Shown here: one piece after another, positions 12,365 through 24,539 of the stretch | Layout: every line of letters begins with the position of its first letter | Numbering within the stretch: the first letter of the stretch is position 1 | Origin: Scortum barcoo | Lineage: Eukaryota > Chordata > Actinopteri > Centrarchiformes > Terapontidae | DNA length: 64,000 nt | NCBI GenBank assembly: GCA_023238725.1 | Contig: CM041537.1 | Location: 29,794,009 to 29,858,008 of the forward strand | Direction: 5' to 3' | The notes under the pieces: model-generated | Told to the model about the DNA's origin: nothing | The model's input: the letters and a program-made list of their open reading frames with translations, nothing else | Database searches by the model: none | Program-made: the position numbers and the translations under genes

Positions 12365-15300
12365 CTTGAATATTAGACAGATCAGATCATCAAAGCCGTT
12401 ATCAAGTGCGGCTAATCAATCATATGAATAAAACAGAGAATGCAACAGTGTTCCTTCGTTTTATGATCATGAGCTTGACTAATGTCACATTTTCACTGGA
12501 TTTCTTCTTTATTATAGAATTTCATTGAATTTGTTATGTTACACAGATTATTTCAATCCATCAGATTGCTTATACATGAATTATATAACGTGAAGGCATC
12601 AAATTCAGTCAGTATAAGCAAACAGAAGGTTCAGTTTACAATCTATCACTCCTACCACGATACTCACAATGATTCTTAAGAGATTTGACAAAAGTCTTAC
12701 AATGATGAGAATTTATATTGGGAGGAAATCAACAATCCAGGGTGGTGGTGTACAGAGAAGCACCTACTGCTCAACGTCCACAAAACCAAGGAGCTGACTG
12801 TTTGATGTTTTTAAAAAGACGGAAAAGAAACACACCACTGTCTACATCAGTGGACAGCAGGGCTGTGCAGAGGGTGATTAAAACTGCTCAGAATATGATT
12901 GCTACCCATTTACTAAGCATCAGTGATATCAGTGAGATGGACACTTAAAGCTACAGCCTGTTCATCCTGCCACGTCTGACAAGATATATACAGAAGTATC
13001 TGCTGCTTTTTTTCTCAGGCAGTGAGACTTTTAAACTCATCCTCAAACTTCATCATAAGTAACAGTTTTCTTTTGTGTGTTGAATAGAGGGACTAGAGCT
13101 TGTCTTTCACTGTGCAGCCCTGAGTTGTAGAATGATAAATAAATGAATCTTGAACCTTAAACCTTACCAAGTCCTCCTGCTACTATCATCCGGCCACGCA
13201 GGAAAGCAGCAGCAAAGTCAGCCCTCTTTGTCTTCATCGCCACCGTCTCCTCTGACTTCAGCCAGCTACCTACAAAAGGAGAAACGACAGCTGAAGTGAG
13301 CAGATGTGTGCTTGTGTGTGCACAAGGTTATGAAGAGGCTAAAAGGTCAATCAGTGGCACTGTCTTCCTCAGGCTGGACAGGATGCTGCTGAGCTTGTTT
13401 TCAGAGTGTGTTCTATACAAACAGGTCACCCACAAGCGAGCAACACACACATACACCTGGCAAGGACACACAAAGGTTATAACAGACAACAAAACGAGTC
13501 AGAGAGAGGAAAGGAAGGCTGGAGTTCATCTCAGACTACTAGTAGGGAGAGAAAATGTGGAGATACTGTTGACACATTATTTTCATGACTGATCTTTGAT
13601 GAGAAATGGGAATTTATTGCTAGAATTGTTTCGTATGTAGCATGAAAAGAGGGGTCACAGGTCCAAGACGGACAATCTGAACTCCAAAGTGGGACAATGT
13701 CTCCATAACAGCACCAAAAATCTGGTTTGAAAACAGGGACACCATACACTGTGAGAGCCATAGAGTGTTTGTTGTACTAAACAGCACATTATACATTTCT
13801 TTAAAATCCTATATGGAGTATATTTGGACATTTATTTTGAAAGGCACGTGTTTATGGATTGATCACGTTCATGGATTTTTGCAGGAGTAAATAGACTGAA
13901 TTGCAAAGAGGGGTCTCAGCAATAACGCTGAGCCTGGCTCAGTCTTCCTCCAGCAATGCCTTGCGTTGGCCAGTCAAATACATGCAAGCACACAATCCTG
14001 ATGTTTTACTTTTAATGTGAATGCTGCATTTCTGCTGTTTATCTTGCAGCTGTTGTAACAAAAGATAAATTACAGCCACCATGATAACTTGGTCTATGAG
14101 TATTACAAACACTCGCAGCATTTAGTTTGGCATGTGATAAGCCTTTAATTACACTGATCTGCTAATCCAACTGGACTTCATGGATCGTATCTCATGATTC
14201 CAGCGCCACTCAGGCACTGTTCGGACACAGAGCTGCTTTGAGAATGGCACAGATATTCTGACCAACCAGCAGGAGCTTCTAGACTGAAGCATACATGATC
14301 TCTCAACAGCTTCCTACACATAAAACTGCTGCTGTCAGGATGGAAGCTACTGGGAATCAAACTCAGGTTTATGCAGGTGCAGTGGTGATTGAGGGCTTCT
14401 TTTCCCATCACCTATCATCGAAGCAGCTATAAGTATCTGTAATCCAACACAAAATAAACACACAAAAAAAAAATCAGTCAAGTTGCAGGTGAGAAAGACA
14501 AAACAATTTCCATTTAATCTCCCTTATTACCTGATAATGCCGACGGTTTTCCACAAACTTTATGTGGTTGGAGTAGAAGTGACATTTCCTTTGCACTGAG
14601 AGCACAAAGCACAATCAAAGCACATACTTGAGAGTCGTGGAAATGAAAAGACACAGCCATCAAAATAATGCGTCTCTTTCTCCAGAGACTGTGCAGACGT
14701 TTCCTTGTTTTACCTTTAGGTTTTCTGCTGCCCAGTCTTGTTTATATGAAGGAGACCCAGGCTAGAGGGAATCATGACAGAGGAAGAAAGATAACCTCAT
14801 TAGGGAGCGAGGGAGGAGAGAGAATTAGAAAGACAGAGTCAGGACAAGAGAGAAAAAGTAAAAAGCAATATCTTGTTCTTTATCTTTGTCCAGCTTCTGT
14901 TTTTTTTCCTGAATTTCTCTCTCACTTATCTTTTGTCACTGTTATTTTCCATTTTCTTTGTTTTATTTTCTTTCTAATTCGTTCTCTCATTGTATTCCTG
15001 TTTTCATTCTCTTTCGCTTTTTCCTTTTTCCTCACTATTTCTCCCTTACTCACTTAGTCACAATCTATTTCTGAAACTAGAGGCAGTGACACCAAGGTGA
15101 GGAGGGACAAATACAGCAGAGAGAATGAAGGAGAGATAAGGAGCTGATGGTGAGCTTTCCTCAGTGTTGCAGAAGTGTGTAATGAAGACCTGTTTTCTTC
15201 TCCAGCCTGGTTAAATTACACTGAAGGAAACAGAATGGAGATCACAACTGGCTGTCCTCTCTGCTCTGTTCTCCTGTCAGAGCAAAATGCTCTTTCACAC

Positions 15301-18300
15301 TGCTATGTAAAGTAAAACTAGGATGTTAAATAAAGTCCAGCCATCACCAAGACTGGAGGAAAAGCAGTTGGATTGTGAGGCGATTTTGGTATAGTGGTCT
15401 TACTTGGTGTTGCAAGATCACATGATGTACACTGGCCACAAAACACAAATTTTCTTATCATATATTACCTTATAGAGGAAGGAGGCAAATCAGGTACCGG
15501 GGAAAACACAGGATACTGCAATGTTAATGCAACTGCAATGCTCCCTTTTGAGTTTTGTGTATCAGTTGAGATATCTATAACGATATATAATAATGATTAT
15601 ATGTGATTCATTTGTTTCATTAATCAGTATATCATGTAATTAACTACACTGAATCTGTTAACGCTGAATTATTTCTTATATTGTACCAGTGGAAAATAAA
15701 CTACACCGTCAATCTACAAAGTGTATAGAACAGAACAGTTGAAATCCTCTATTTAAACACTGCTTACAGTGACTTTCCTCTTTAAATTTAAGTTGCATCA
15801 ATACATCACTCTACAGACTTATGCTCCAATCCTCTGAGAATGAGTTTCGACTGCAGACCTTATTCCTATTTGTTCTGGATGGATTACACAAGCCTTCGCG
15901 CCAAGACTTTCTTTGTAGGATGCAGGGAAAACACCAGCATGATTTATTCTACTCTGGAGGGAGATGGCAGAGGGGAATAAAGAGATGGAGCGACAGAGAA
16001 AATACAGAGAGGGAGAGTACAGACAGACAGAGAGTGACAATAGAATGAAGGAGATGAGGCAATTCTCTGAAGACAGGGCTTTGTAGTCTGTGTGGGAGTA
16101 ATTTTGTCCACAGCTCTCCTCTTCAATTGCCCATCGTGATTAAAACTAGAAAGGGATGGGGATTGGTTCTTGGTCTTTGATCGATTCTGTCAGTCTGTCA
16201 TGTGTGAAATCTTAGACACTGCTGACCACACTGAAGATCCCTTTCGATGGAATCCCACCATTATGTTGTGGCTTTTTTAATAATTCCATATTGGCCCACA
16301 GTCGTGGCATATTTTTATCATTTATGCTTAATTTCATCTGCGTTTTAGTCTTTTGAATAGTTTTTACCATCTCAAGCAGGGCATAAATCAAATATAAACA
16401 ACATGGAATATTGCTGCTAGTTGGTCCAGAGGGGCTGCATCATTTGTGGTTTTAGTTACTGTTTCCTGAGCTACATGCTTCAAAGGAGCTTCTGATGAAA
16501 GTGTTTCTTTGTTGGATGCAGTTAAAGCAGTAGAATTCATAATGCTATTAGCATTTGTAACAGAAAAGCTACTGAATCACAAATTTTAAAGGCCAGTCAC
16601 AAAAATGTGGCCTTCTTTTGACCGAATAGTCCCAGATACTTTAGGAGCCACAAGAAACAAAGTCAGGAACGAAACCAGCAGTGTCCTTTGTGGATTTCAC
16701 AGCATTTGAAAACCAGTTTTCAATTTTCACCCACAGGTTGAAAATAAATGCTTTGAAATGCAATTTTCACACATGGAATTTTGGTGACAGCATTGAAACT
16801 TCCATTGTATTGCACTGGGACTAGCAAATACATACAAATCTATCTGGTTGGCTGGTTATATCTGGAAGAAAATGAGACAATATTTTTTTTAACAGTTTGT
16901 TGAACAGTCCTTTTTCTTTCACAGTTTCATTCTTTGTGTTTTTGGTCATACTTGTTGCAGCTTGCCTACAATACGAAATCATCACCTAACAGGCATGTGT
17001 CTTAATACTGGCGATATGGAATGGAATAGTAATAGAACATCACTGTGTGACAGCAGATTGCATGACGACGGTGTGCGTGAGTGTGTGTGTGGAGAGATAT
17101 TGCTGCAGACGGATAATAAAGCAATCTGTTTCTGGATCTTGTAATTTAAAGCACTCCTCATCCCCAGCCCTCCCCCACAGCTCATCTCCCATCTCATCTC
17201 TACCAAAATTAGATTGGAGAGACGGGCTACGGCTGCCTTTTCCAAGTGTGTGTGCGTGTGCGTGTGAATACGCGCTTCAACACTTGTGTTTGTGTGTTGG
17301 AGGGCTTTCACACAAGACAAACCTTCTCCCCATTATCATGCATTAACATTACCGTTCCCGTGTTCTGCTTTATTTGGATTTCATTCGACCATTTCCAATG
17401 TGTCGCCGTATCACCAGCTGTCTAAAATGATATTGATCGTTGGTCTCCCATTTCTCTTCCCAGTCCCTCCTTAATTAGTTCACCTGTTACTCTGGGGTGT
17501 CTTTGCCGGACACATAATTTCACCGTGGATACGGGATACATAATTTCACCGTCATGGACAGAGGAGAGGAATGAGCCGTTAAAGTAGAAAACCATCCTCT
17601 TTGTGGTGATGTTAGTGTTCATGGGTGCTTTGTATGACAGTAAAGTCAAAGTGACGATGAACGCTGCCAGTGAAAAAGAGGACATCAAAAAAAAATTAAA
17701 TGTACATACATGCATACATAATCATCCACTCAGTATTTATATTGTTGTAGTTTATATTGTTTATATTGTTGTATTTGATTCTATCTTGGTCATTGTTCAT
17801 TCATTGTTCAGAGGATCAATCTGGAGAGATAGCACAAGAAACTATTCCACCTTAAAAGTTTCTGGTGGCTTCAGGTAGCCTTTTATTGAATTAAATATTT
17901 CTTTCTCCAGTCTACAGCTCACATTATTTAGTATAAAAGAAAAAGCAGGAAAAATCTTCTATTATTTTTGAAACAGCTAAAACAGTAGATGTTTACGATG
18001 ATGTAATTAAATAATGCACACTTAGCACCATACAAGCAGTTATTTTAAATGAGCCACAACTATGTGCCCCCCAGTAAATCTAACCACAGCTTCAAAGCCA
18101 CAAAAATGCTTTTTGTGACTGCCCTATTATTGTTATGATCACTATAATGCAGATTTTTTAAATAATGAGTAAAAAAGAAGAAATCATGTTACAATATAGA
18201 ATAAATTCTTAAGTCAAGAATACAATTGTGTTTCAGCTCTTTGGTCTGATGTGGAAAAAACAGAAGCCAATGTCACAAAAGACCATATGGATCAATAAGC

Positions 18301-21300
18301 TAAATAAATAAATAAATAGAAGTTCGGTCAATGACAGATACATTCTTTGTTGTCAAACCTGGCACCTACATCACCCACATTTCTTCCCAAGGCCTGTAAA
18401 CACACTTTAATGTGTGAAACAGTTCACAAATGGTCATTTTTACATTTCTGCTTACATACGAATTTAACCAAGCAAGAAACATTGTGCAAATCACATGACC
18501 CAATAGTTGCAGGTAAGCATACTTAGTGTCTGCCGGGCTGGCTGTTCCCTCCTACCTTCAGAGCTCTGTATCCTTAAGCCCTTAACCCCTCTTGATATTT
18601 TGTCCTCGTTCCCACTCTTAACTGAAGTTACATTCTCCTTACATTAACTCAAGTATTATAGCAGGGGAGTATTCTGAGCTTTGACTTCATGTGCAAGACC
18701 ATTAAAATGTATAATATAAATAAAGAAGTATTATCAAATGAGTAAATAAAGAAAATGGAAACTTACCTTGGTTGGTGTCAAAAATGTTAACATTTTTGGT
18801 GAACTTGGAGCTCTGGTGTCCTCCACCCTGCCGCAGTCCACCGAGCAGACACAACCTTCCAGCTGTATCCCATATCACACCCCCGTACGAACGTTTACAA
18901 GGCATCATGGGTAGTGTGGTCCAAGAACGTGCATCTGTGTCATACACCTCAAAGGCCTTCACTGGTGACACTTGTGAAGGTGAAAATAATTGTGAACGTT
19001 TACACTGGCGACCACCTAAAAGATTGTATGAAAATAATATTTGTAATAGTAGAATATGTGTAACAGTATATATGCTTAGAAATAATATCAGTTTTTTAAC
19101 ATGAAAAATTGCAGAATGATGGTGTGTTTATACCTGCCACGTAGAGCTTGTTGGCCAGCAGATGCGTGTTGGCATCATAGCGTGGGGTTGGCATGGGAGG
19201 AAGCAGGGCCCATACATCCTTTCGAAGGTCATACTGCTGCAGGATGCTACGAGGGAGCAGGTCAGCACCCATTCCTCCCACAGCCAAAGCGCGCCCATCT
19301 ACACACACACACATACATAGTGGTTTTATGTATTTACAATGTACTGAATGAGCAAAGTGAGGGCCGAATTTTCAAATAGGATTTTATGGATTTGAGTTCA
19401 GCCAGGCTCTGCACGTCAAAACCTTTGCTGTTGCTAAAATTAATCTAACAATAACAATGTGTGCATCGATAATCAGTTTGTGAAAAAACAATCTCGGCTG
19501 AGGGAAACACCTCATTGGCACTTTGTGGTATCAAATGCTAGAAATGTGCAAAGTTTGCGACGAGGCAGGAGACTGTGACAGACACAGGAAGGACAGGGAG
19601 TACTGCAGCAGAATAAAAATACAAGAGTCCATTCTGGCACTTTGGCATGACACCTCTAGCATGAGAATGGAAGTGGGTGAGAGTATCGACTCTCTGAAGG
19701 GAAAATACAGCCTTAGACATCAGAATGAAGAAAAACAGAGCTGTTTTACTTTATTCATTTTTCAGGTTTTCTTATATAAAGTCATTTATCTCAAAGTCTA
19801 ACCTCAATGGACCTACATTACATATATGCAAAAAGGAAAAAAAAGTTTTCCAAATACTTCATATTCATGTTAGGAAAATCAAAAAGCTCATTACCCAAAA
19901 GTCATTATCTAATATCTGAAAAACAACAGCTCTACAAATCGGCATCATTTAGTCAATTTGGTGACTGACTATCCATTTAAAATAACCACATTTGTTTTAA
20001 TCTGGCCCAATCAGTTATTTTGTCAGGCTATTTATCTCTTTTTCGGCTGATGGGGAGGAGTTTGGGTATGAACCTGCAACCAGGGCCTGAAGATTGAAGA
20101 TTGGTCAGGGAGATAGAGAGGGCGACACAGTGAAGCCTAACAGCATCTATCTGTGTTTCAGCACACACTGATAGATGTACCGCTGGAGTGAACACAAACA
20201 CATCCAAGGCTAAAGAGATGCTCTCTGTGAAAAACTGTTTCTCTAAAAAGACTACTGGACTGATCCCAAAATGAGAGAATAAATCTGTGTCAGAGCCCGA
20301 ATGAATGTTCTACTGACATCAAAGGGAAAATGTTACCTTAGGAAGGGATGTTCCCTTCAATATAATACATTTTACTTTTCTAGTACAAAACCTAAAGCTG
20401 TTGCCTGTCTTGTGTAACCTTGATGCACCGTAAAACACTGGTCACTGATGTCCTAACGCTACAGTAAATATTCACTCTTACTGCGCTCTGAGCATGTAAT
20501 GCCTTCACACTAGAAAAACATTTTCAAAATGTAGATTAAAAGACGACTATATGAAGACTAAACACTGCTTGATTTTTGTGTGTGCTGCTGATTAATACCA
20601 CTGTTGTGTAATGTAATATTTCAAAAACTTCTAGCAAAAATACATAAAAATGTAGCTTTGTTGTTGTGATTTTTTATATTTCTCAGTACACACATTAAAA
20701 TTCTTCTTTTTACAAAAGGCTACAGTGAATTCATTATTTATTCTATCAAGATTAGTTCAAATAAATTCAAATCAGGAATAAAAATTGTGTTTCAGCTCTT
20801 TGTCTGGTGTGGGAAAAATGGAAGACAATGTCACAAATGATAATATACAACAATAGTTGTATATTAAAATAAATGATGAAATGATTCAACGATCAGTCTA
20901 CGACAGGGTGTGATGACAGGCAACGCTTGACTTATCAAATTTAACGATGTGAATTCTTAGTCGGGAACACCCCTAGGAATATTATACTGATGAGGAAAAC
21001 ATCAAACTCAGTGTTGAGTAACTACAACAGAACATAATGCTTTATGCAATGCTATGTGATATGACACATTTAAATTAAAGGCAGATGAAGCTACTACTAC
21101 AGTACTGATAATAGACTACACTGTACCATAAGTAACTTTAATTAGTAAAATTTTTTTTACAAGTATCACTGTTTATCGCTGTTCAAAATGGCATAGAAGA
21201 ATGTGAAGTAAGTTCATGGGAACTTCACAAAAGCATGTGTTACAACTCTAAAGGTACAAGTCCTATTATAAATGGCTTAAAATGATAACTAAGAGAGCTA

Positions 21301-22932
21301 TTGCTCTGAATGCTTTAGATTGCTTTCTCTTTTCAGTTAACTTCACTTTCATTTAACAGTTCTTACATTTAGGAGAGGTTCTGCCAAACTGATAAGAGGT
21401 TTAACTCACACAGGTAATTCTTTCTAATTAGATACGCCTTTTCAGTCTCCATTAGGACGCTGCCTATAAATCCTGTGGGGTGGGGCTGCTTTTTTGCAGT
21501 TACAACTTGTTATCATGTATTCATTACCTTTTACAGTGATGGATACACCCATCAGGGCTTCCCGCAGAGCACTCCTTTTCCTCCACCTGCCTTCCTCTGA
21601 GTTGTACATCTCTACCACCTTCAGGGGGCTCTGGTCCTCTCCTACCCCTCCCACCACCAGGATTTGTTTTCCCAGCACAGCCACAGCTGCCCCGGCACGA
21701 GGGGTGGGCATGGGAGGCAAACTTATCCACCGGTCCCCCTGTAAGCAGAGACAAGCAGCTGCATTAAAGTAAAGCACAGACAGCTACAGACAAAGCCACA
21801 AACGATGATGGACGGGTCAGCTGTCAAAATATCTGTTAATGATTTGGGATTCAAATAAGATACACTTATTTGTTGAACAGCAAAGTGTTCAGGCTATGTT
21901 ACCATCATAATCCCTCTCTCCTACATCTCACATGAAAACTGAATTAGGTAATGGCACACATGACCGAGCAGATGTTTCAGAGTTTTAGATGTTTTATGTT
22001 TATTTGGTGTACATCCTCAATGCCAGGATCTGATTTCTGTGTTGGTCTAGTTTATTTACAGTTTTCCAATTCAATTTGTTGTTGAATAAATCATGATACA
22101 TTTGCATAGTGGACATGGAAAACGCAGTCTAGTAGCCCAGGTATTACCTGCACAGTAGCTGTATTTCAAAGGAAATAATCTTAAAGGTATAATGCTTTTA
22201 GGCTTTTTTTTTCACAAAACAATGTATAGACTCACACAACAATACTCCCTCTCAATCTTCACTTCTGACCCGCTAGAAGTGTGTCTGTATCTGCAGAGAC
22301 TCTGCCCTCTGACTGGATTTTATTATGCTGCTATGCGTGTTCAGGACGTTTCTGGGTGTCAGTCTTTGGACAGCGGTGTGTATTCCCCAGCCAATAACAG
22401 CGTGGAAGGAATCTTTTAAAACATAGTGACCACTTGCCAGATTAGAAGAACGTGGACCACCAGGAGAGATCCTTTTGTAAACTGATAAATCGTAGCAGTT
22501 CTACCTTTGATAGTTCCTCCTTTCAGTGTATTCAGTGCATTTGACTGTATGTGCAAATGTGGGTTAGTCCAGATTATTTATCAGCATGAAAAAAATATAA
22601 AGAGTTTCTTTATTTATTGTCACTAACATTTGTTTTTTGCTACTTCCTTGCAATCAAAAATACAGTAATGTTAAATTATTGTTGCTCCGACATCACTAGT
22701 TACTTTTCAGATGATTAGATAAAAAAATAAACATCAGATACAGTGTCCATGTTACTTTGTTTTGTACCTCGGGGGAGTAGAGCTCCAGGCCCTGGCAGGG
22801 CCTCCCTGCAGCATCACATCCACCTAGCATGTACATCTGCCCCCCCACCTCAGACAGAGTGTGGTAGACACGGCCGCTGGGCAGTCGTGCAAGGCTCTGC
22901 CAGTGAAACTCTTGGGATGAAGGTACCGCCAT
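12216..22932 (-). CDS. klhdc8a: Kelch domain-containing protein 8A-like gene (coding span, six exons, 3' end missing)
   Basis: The coding sequence joins minus-strand exons 22932-22768, 21738-21528, 19298-19134, 19015-18767, 13269-13168 and 12364-12216. That is 1041 nt, or 347 codons in one open frame, with intron phases 0,1,1,1,1,0. The product shows seven GG-containing kelch cores (LGGCD, VGGVG, VGGMG, AGGRQ, LGGLR, AGGLG, VGGVN), each followed by the usual aromatic residue and Trp, so it should fold as a seven-bladed beta-propeller with no other domain. Segments such as SPLKVVEMYN, LLVVGGVNQ and TPRAGAAV fit the KLHDC8A/8B pair, with 8A the closer match from memory. Family members are about 350 residues, so this chain is nearly complete. 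It lacks only the C-terminal tail that follows VGGVNQ. The biochemical role of the family is poorly defined; a protein-interaction scaffold is an inference from the fold. Orthology (8A versus 8B) is less certain than family membership. Confidence 0.93.
12718..13165 (+). mobile_element. Non-LTR retrotransposon 3'-end relic in the last resolved intron
   Basis: The plus strand reads WWCTEKHLLLNVHKTKELTV, which matches the RT segment WCxxNNLLLNVxKTKELIVD of the fish LINE family. It then has RVIKTAQNMI (family RVVRTAE.II), and further on LFILPRL...FSGSETFKL, degenerate versions of LFSLLPSGRRY and QAIRLLN. It ends in a short AT-rich tail (aatgataaataaatgaatcttgaacctt) next to the exon E donor. It has many stops and deletions. 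It lies between exons E and F, antisense to the Kelch gene. Confidence 0.78.
13168..13269 (-). CDS. klhdc8a: klhdc8a-like coding exon E (kelch blade 6)
   Basis: This exon has no long open frame of its own because it is only 102 nt. The acceptor is ctccttttgtAG|GTAGCTGGC and the donor GACTTG|GTAAGG. Read in phase 1 it gives GSWLKSEETV, then KTKRADFAAAFLRGRMIVAGG. This matches the family pattern GxWLK...KRADF...GRxIVAGGLG position by position. It joins exon D across an intron of about 5.5 kb. Confidence 0.93.
13270..18766 (-). other. klhdc8a: Intron between exons D and E (5.5 kb)
   Basis: Bounded by the donor CCAAG|GTAAGTTTCC and the acceptor ctccttttgtAG. It holds repeat R3 copy 1, a pyrimidine-rich tract at 14930-15060 that generates a spurious Phe/Leu-rich frame, and an (AAAT)n run at 18302-18317. 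No other exon-like element was seen. Confidence 0.85.
18195..18295 (+). repeat. Dispersed repeat family R3, copy 1 (intronic)
   Basis: The block 'attgtgtttcagctctttggtctgatgtggaaaaaacagaagccaatgtcacaaa' recurs with few changes at 20755-20860. Both copies lie in introns of the Kelch gene in the same orientation, about 2.6 kb apart, and are AT-rich and non-coding. Confidence 0.7.
18767..19015 (-). CDS. klhdc8a: klhdc8a-like coding exon D (kelch blades 4-5)
   Basis: The acceptor is tttAG|GTGGTCGCC and the donor CCAAG|GTAAGTTTCC, both strong; the exon is 249 nt in phase 1. It encodes GGRQCKRS, then about ten extra residues (QLFSPSQVSP) before KAFEVYDTDARSW, continues with CLLGGLRQGG and ends NIFDTNQ. 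The family normally passes from GGRQ to AFEVxD with only a few residues between, so this loop is longer than usual. The insert is in frame and lies in an inter-strand loop, so it need not damage the propeller. The intron before it is only 118 bp. Confidence 0.93.
19134..19298 (-). CDS. klhdc8a: klhdc8a-like coding exon C (kelch blade 3)
   Basis: The acceptor is tgtgtgtgtAG|ATGGGCGCG. A short (CA)n repeat on the plus strand therefore supplies the alternating GT tract of this splice site. The exon completes an Asp codon in phase 1 and encodes DGRALAVGGMGADLLPRS, then QQYDLRKDVWALLPPMPTPRY, and ends at KLYVAG. The donor is GCAG|GTATAAAC. It is 165 nt long. All kelch hallmark residues are present. 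Confidence 0.94.
19299..21527 (-). other. klhdc8a: Intron between exons B and C (2.2 kb)
   Basis: AT-rich. It contains repeat R3 copy 2 and a (CA)n run next to the acceptor. No coding signal was seen. Confidence 0.88.
20755..20860 (+). repeat. Dispersed repeat family R3, copy 2 (intronic)
   Basis: Carries 'aattgtgtttcagctctttgtctggtgtgggaaaaatggaagacaatgtcacaaa', matching 18195-18295. It is followed at about 20845-20865 by a small palindrome, tatacaacaatagttgtata. Confidence 0.7.
21528..21738 (-). CDS. klhdc8a: klhdc8a-like coding exon B (kelch blade 2)
   Basis: The acceptor reads ttacAG|GGGGACCGG with a good pyrimidine tract. The exon starts in phase 0 with GDRWISLPPMPTPRAG, carries the second kelch core (ILVVGGVG) and the family-typical SPLKVVEMYN, and ends in GVSITVK. 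The donor is AAAG|GTAATGA, leaving phase 1. It is 211 nt long. Kelch signatures are intact, with W after each GG core and the PxPR loop conserved. Confidence 0.95.
21739..22767 (-). other. klhdc8a: Intron between exons A and B (1.0 kb)
   Basis: Bounded by GAG|GTACAA and ttacAG|GGGG. No repeat or coding signal was recognised. Confidence 0.9.
22768..22932 (-). CDS. klhdc8a: klhdc8a-like coding exon A (start codon, kelch blade 1)
   Basis: This exon encodes 55 codons beginning MAVPSSQEFHW and ending LELYSPE. The ATG lies in the context gccATGG, a near-ideal Kozak site, and the N-terminus lines up with the family start. Upstream in the same frame there is no better ATG. The exon is followed by the donor GAG|GTACAA in phase 0. 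Just upstream on the minus strand is a strong polypyrimidine tract (about 22965-22990) followed by AG candidates near 22955-22935, so a short 5'UTR piece probably precedes the ATG in the same exon. It contains the first GG core (LGGCD). Confidence 0.93.
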
Positions 22933-24539
22933 GGCCTCAGCACCACAGAGAAGACTCACCAAAGCAGGGAGGGAAGAGGAGGAGGAGCAGAGTCAGGGAA
23001 GGTTTGGAAAGGATTGATCAGGGGGGAGATGAGAAGATGGAGGTGAGGGAGGCTGGGACTCTGGAGTCAGGGCCGCAGAGTTAGGAGGAGGTTCCTCATT
23101 GGAGAGGTGAAGTGGAGGTGTGCAGTGGAAGTGTCGGATCAGTTAAAGGCCAGGCTGATCTCTTGTCTCCAGGGGAGGGTCCGACCACATCACGCAGGGC
23201 CCCTGAGAAGATACGAGGTGAAAAGGGATTTAGCAGAACAATAGACAGCAGAGCAGTACATGGAACAGTGAATACATTTTTAAGAACTTCAACAAAGATC
23301 AGAGTGTGCATTTCCTGTTGAGTTTAAGAGACAAAGAGCAAGGGAGAGGACATGCAGCAAAAGTCCCAATCCAGAAACATATCAGGGACATTGGACTGCA
23401 TGGTTACATCCTCAACCACTACACCATAGAGACATCCTGCATTTGTATGTTTAGTGTGCATGTGTTTAAACATTGCCATTTTTCTACCTAACTATTAACT
23501 AATTACTCTGAACAGTTTGTCTACAACCCCTCATCAGATAATAACTGCACAGGCGTGAATACAAATGAGAGAATACTGAATACTGAAAACACACTTTGCA
23601 GAACAGATGCTGCCTACTATTTCAGCAATACTATCTAATTACATTCAGAGCTCAACCCATAGTAAATATCAATCTGACGCATGTAAATATGAGCAGATGG
23701 TTATTTAAAGGAACACACCCACTGCCTGAACTCTCATGTTACTCACTCAAAGCACTGGTTTCATTCATTTTGTGGCCTAAAGATCTGAGAGAAATCTATA
23801 GCTTAAGGAAATCTAAGCTTACACTTCCAACATCCCATGTTCAACAATGCACAGCCACTTCCATGTGTCTCATTAAAATGAATCATCCAGCCGGGGAGCT
23901 ACTACAAGGTACCGTTTTCTAATTTAAAAAATAATGCAAATTGCTTAGTGGTCATAGAGGACTGTCTTGTTATTTAATGTATAAGTGCAATGAGACAAAG
24001 TGCCATGCTTCTCACCTTTCTCTTTAACACTACATCACGTTGCCTGTGTGTAAATGTAAATGAAACCATCCACCTGGTCAATGCTCTGCTCAGATGAGTC
24101 GAGTAGAACTGAACTGATACGGAGTCTCTCATGTTTAAATCTCCTTCATTGTCGTTGTGATGTTGGGTTCCGCTGTTGTTTTTTCCTGTGTCATCCCTCA
24201 GGAGCTTTCTGTTTCCTGCTTGTAACCCACTTCTCCTGCCTACGTACGCTTTCCAGCGAGGAACGGGGGAGGAAGCCTTTCATCAACGTGGGAGGAAGCA
24301 TCCAGAATAAACACACGATGCACTGCAAACCTAATTCTGACTACATCACTTTAAATGCACCTTGAACAAAGACCTCATGTGGGAAACAGAGAAGAATAAC
24401 ACTGGTTGTCCTTTTCTGTCCATCTCCCTCCATTTTACTGCCCCGTTTAATCCACCTGCCATACCTTTGATCATCTGATCGACAGAGAAATAAAGGATGA
24501 AGAGAGGACTGTCCTTCAAAATAAAATCCCCCCCATTTG

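Noticed and set aside
14668..15057. 129-codon frame with Phe/Leu-rich hydrophobic end
   Set aside because: The hydrophobic part is a translated pyrimidine tract within the intron between exons D and E.
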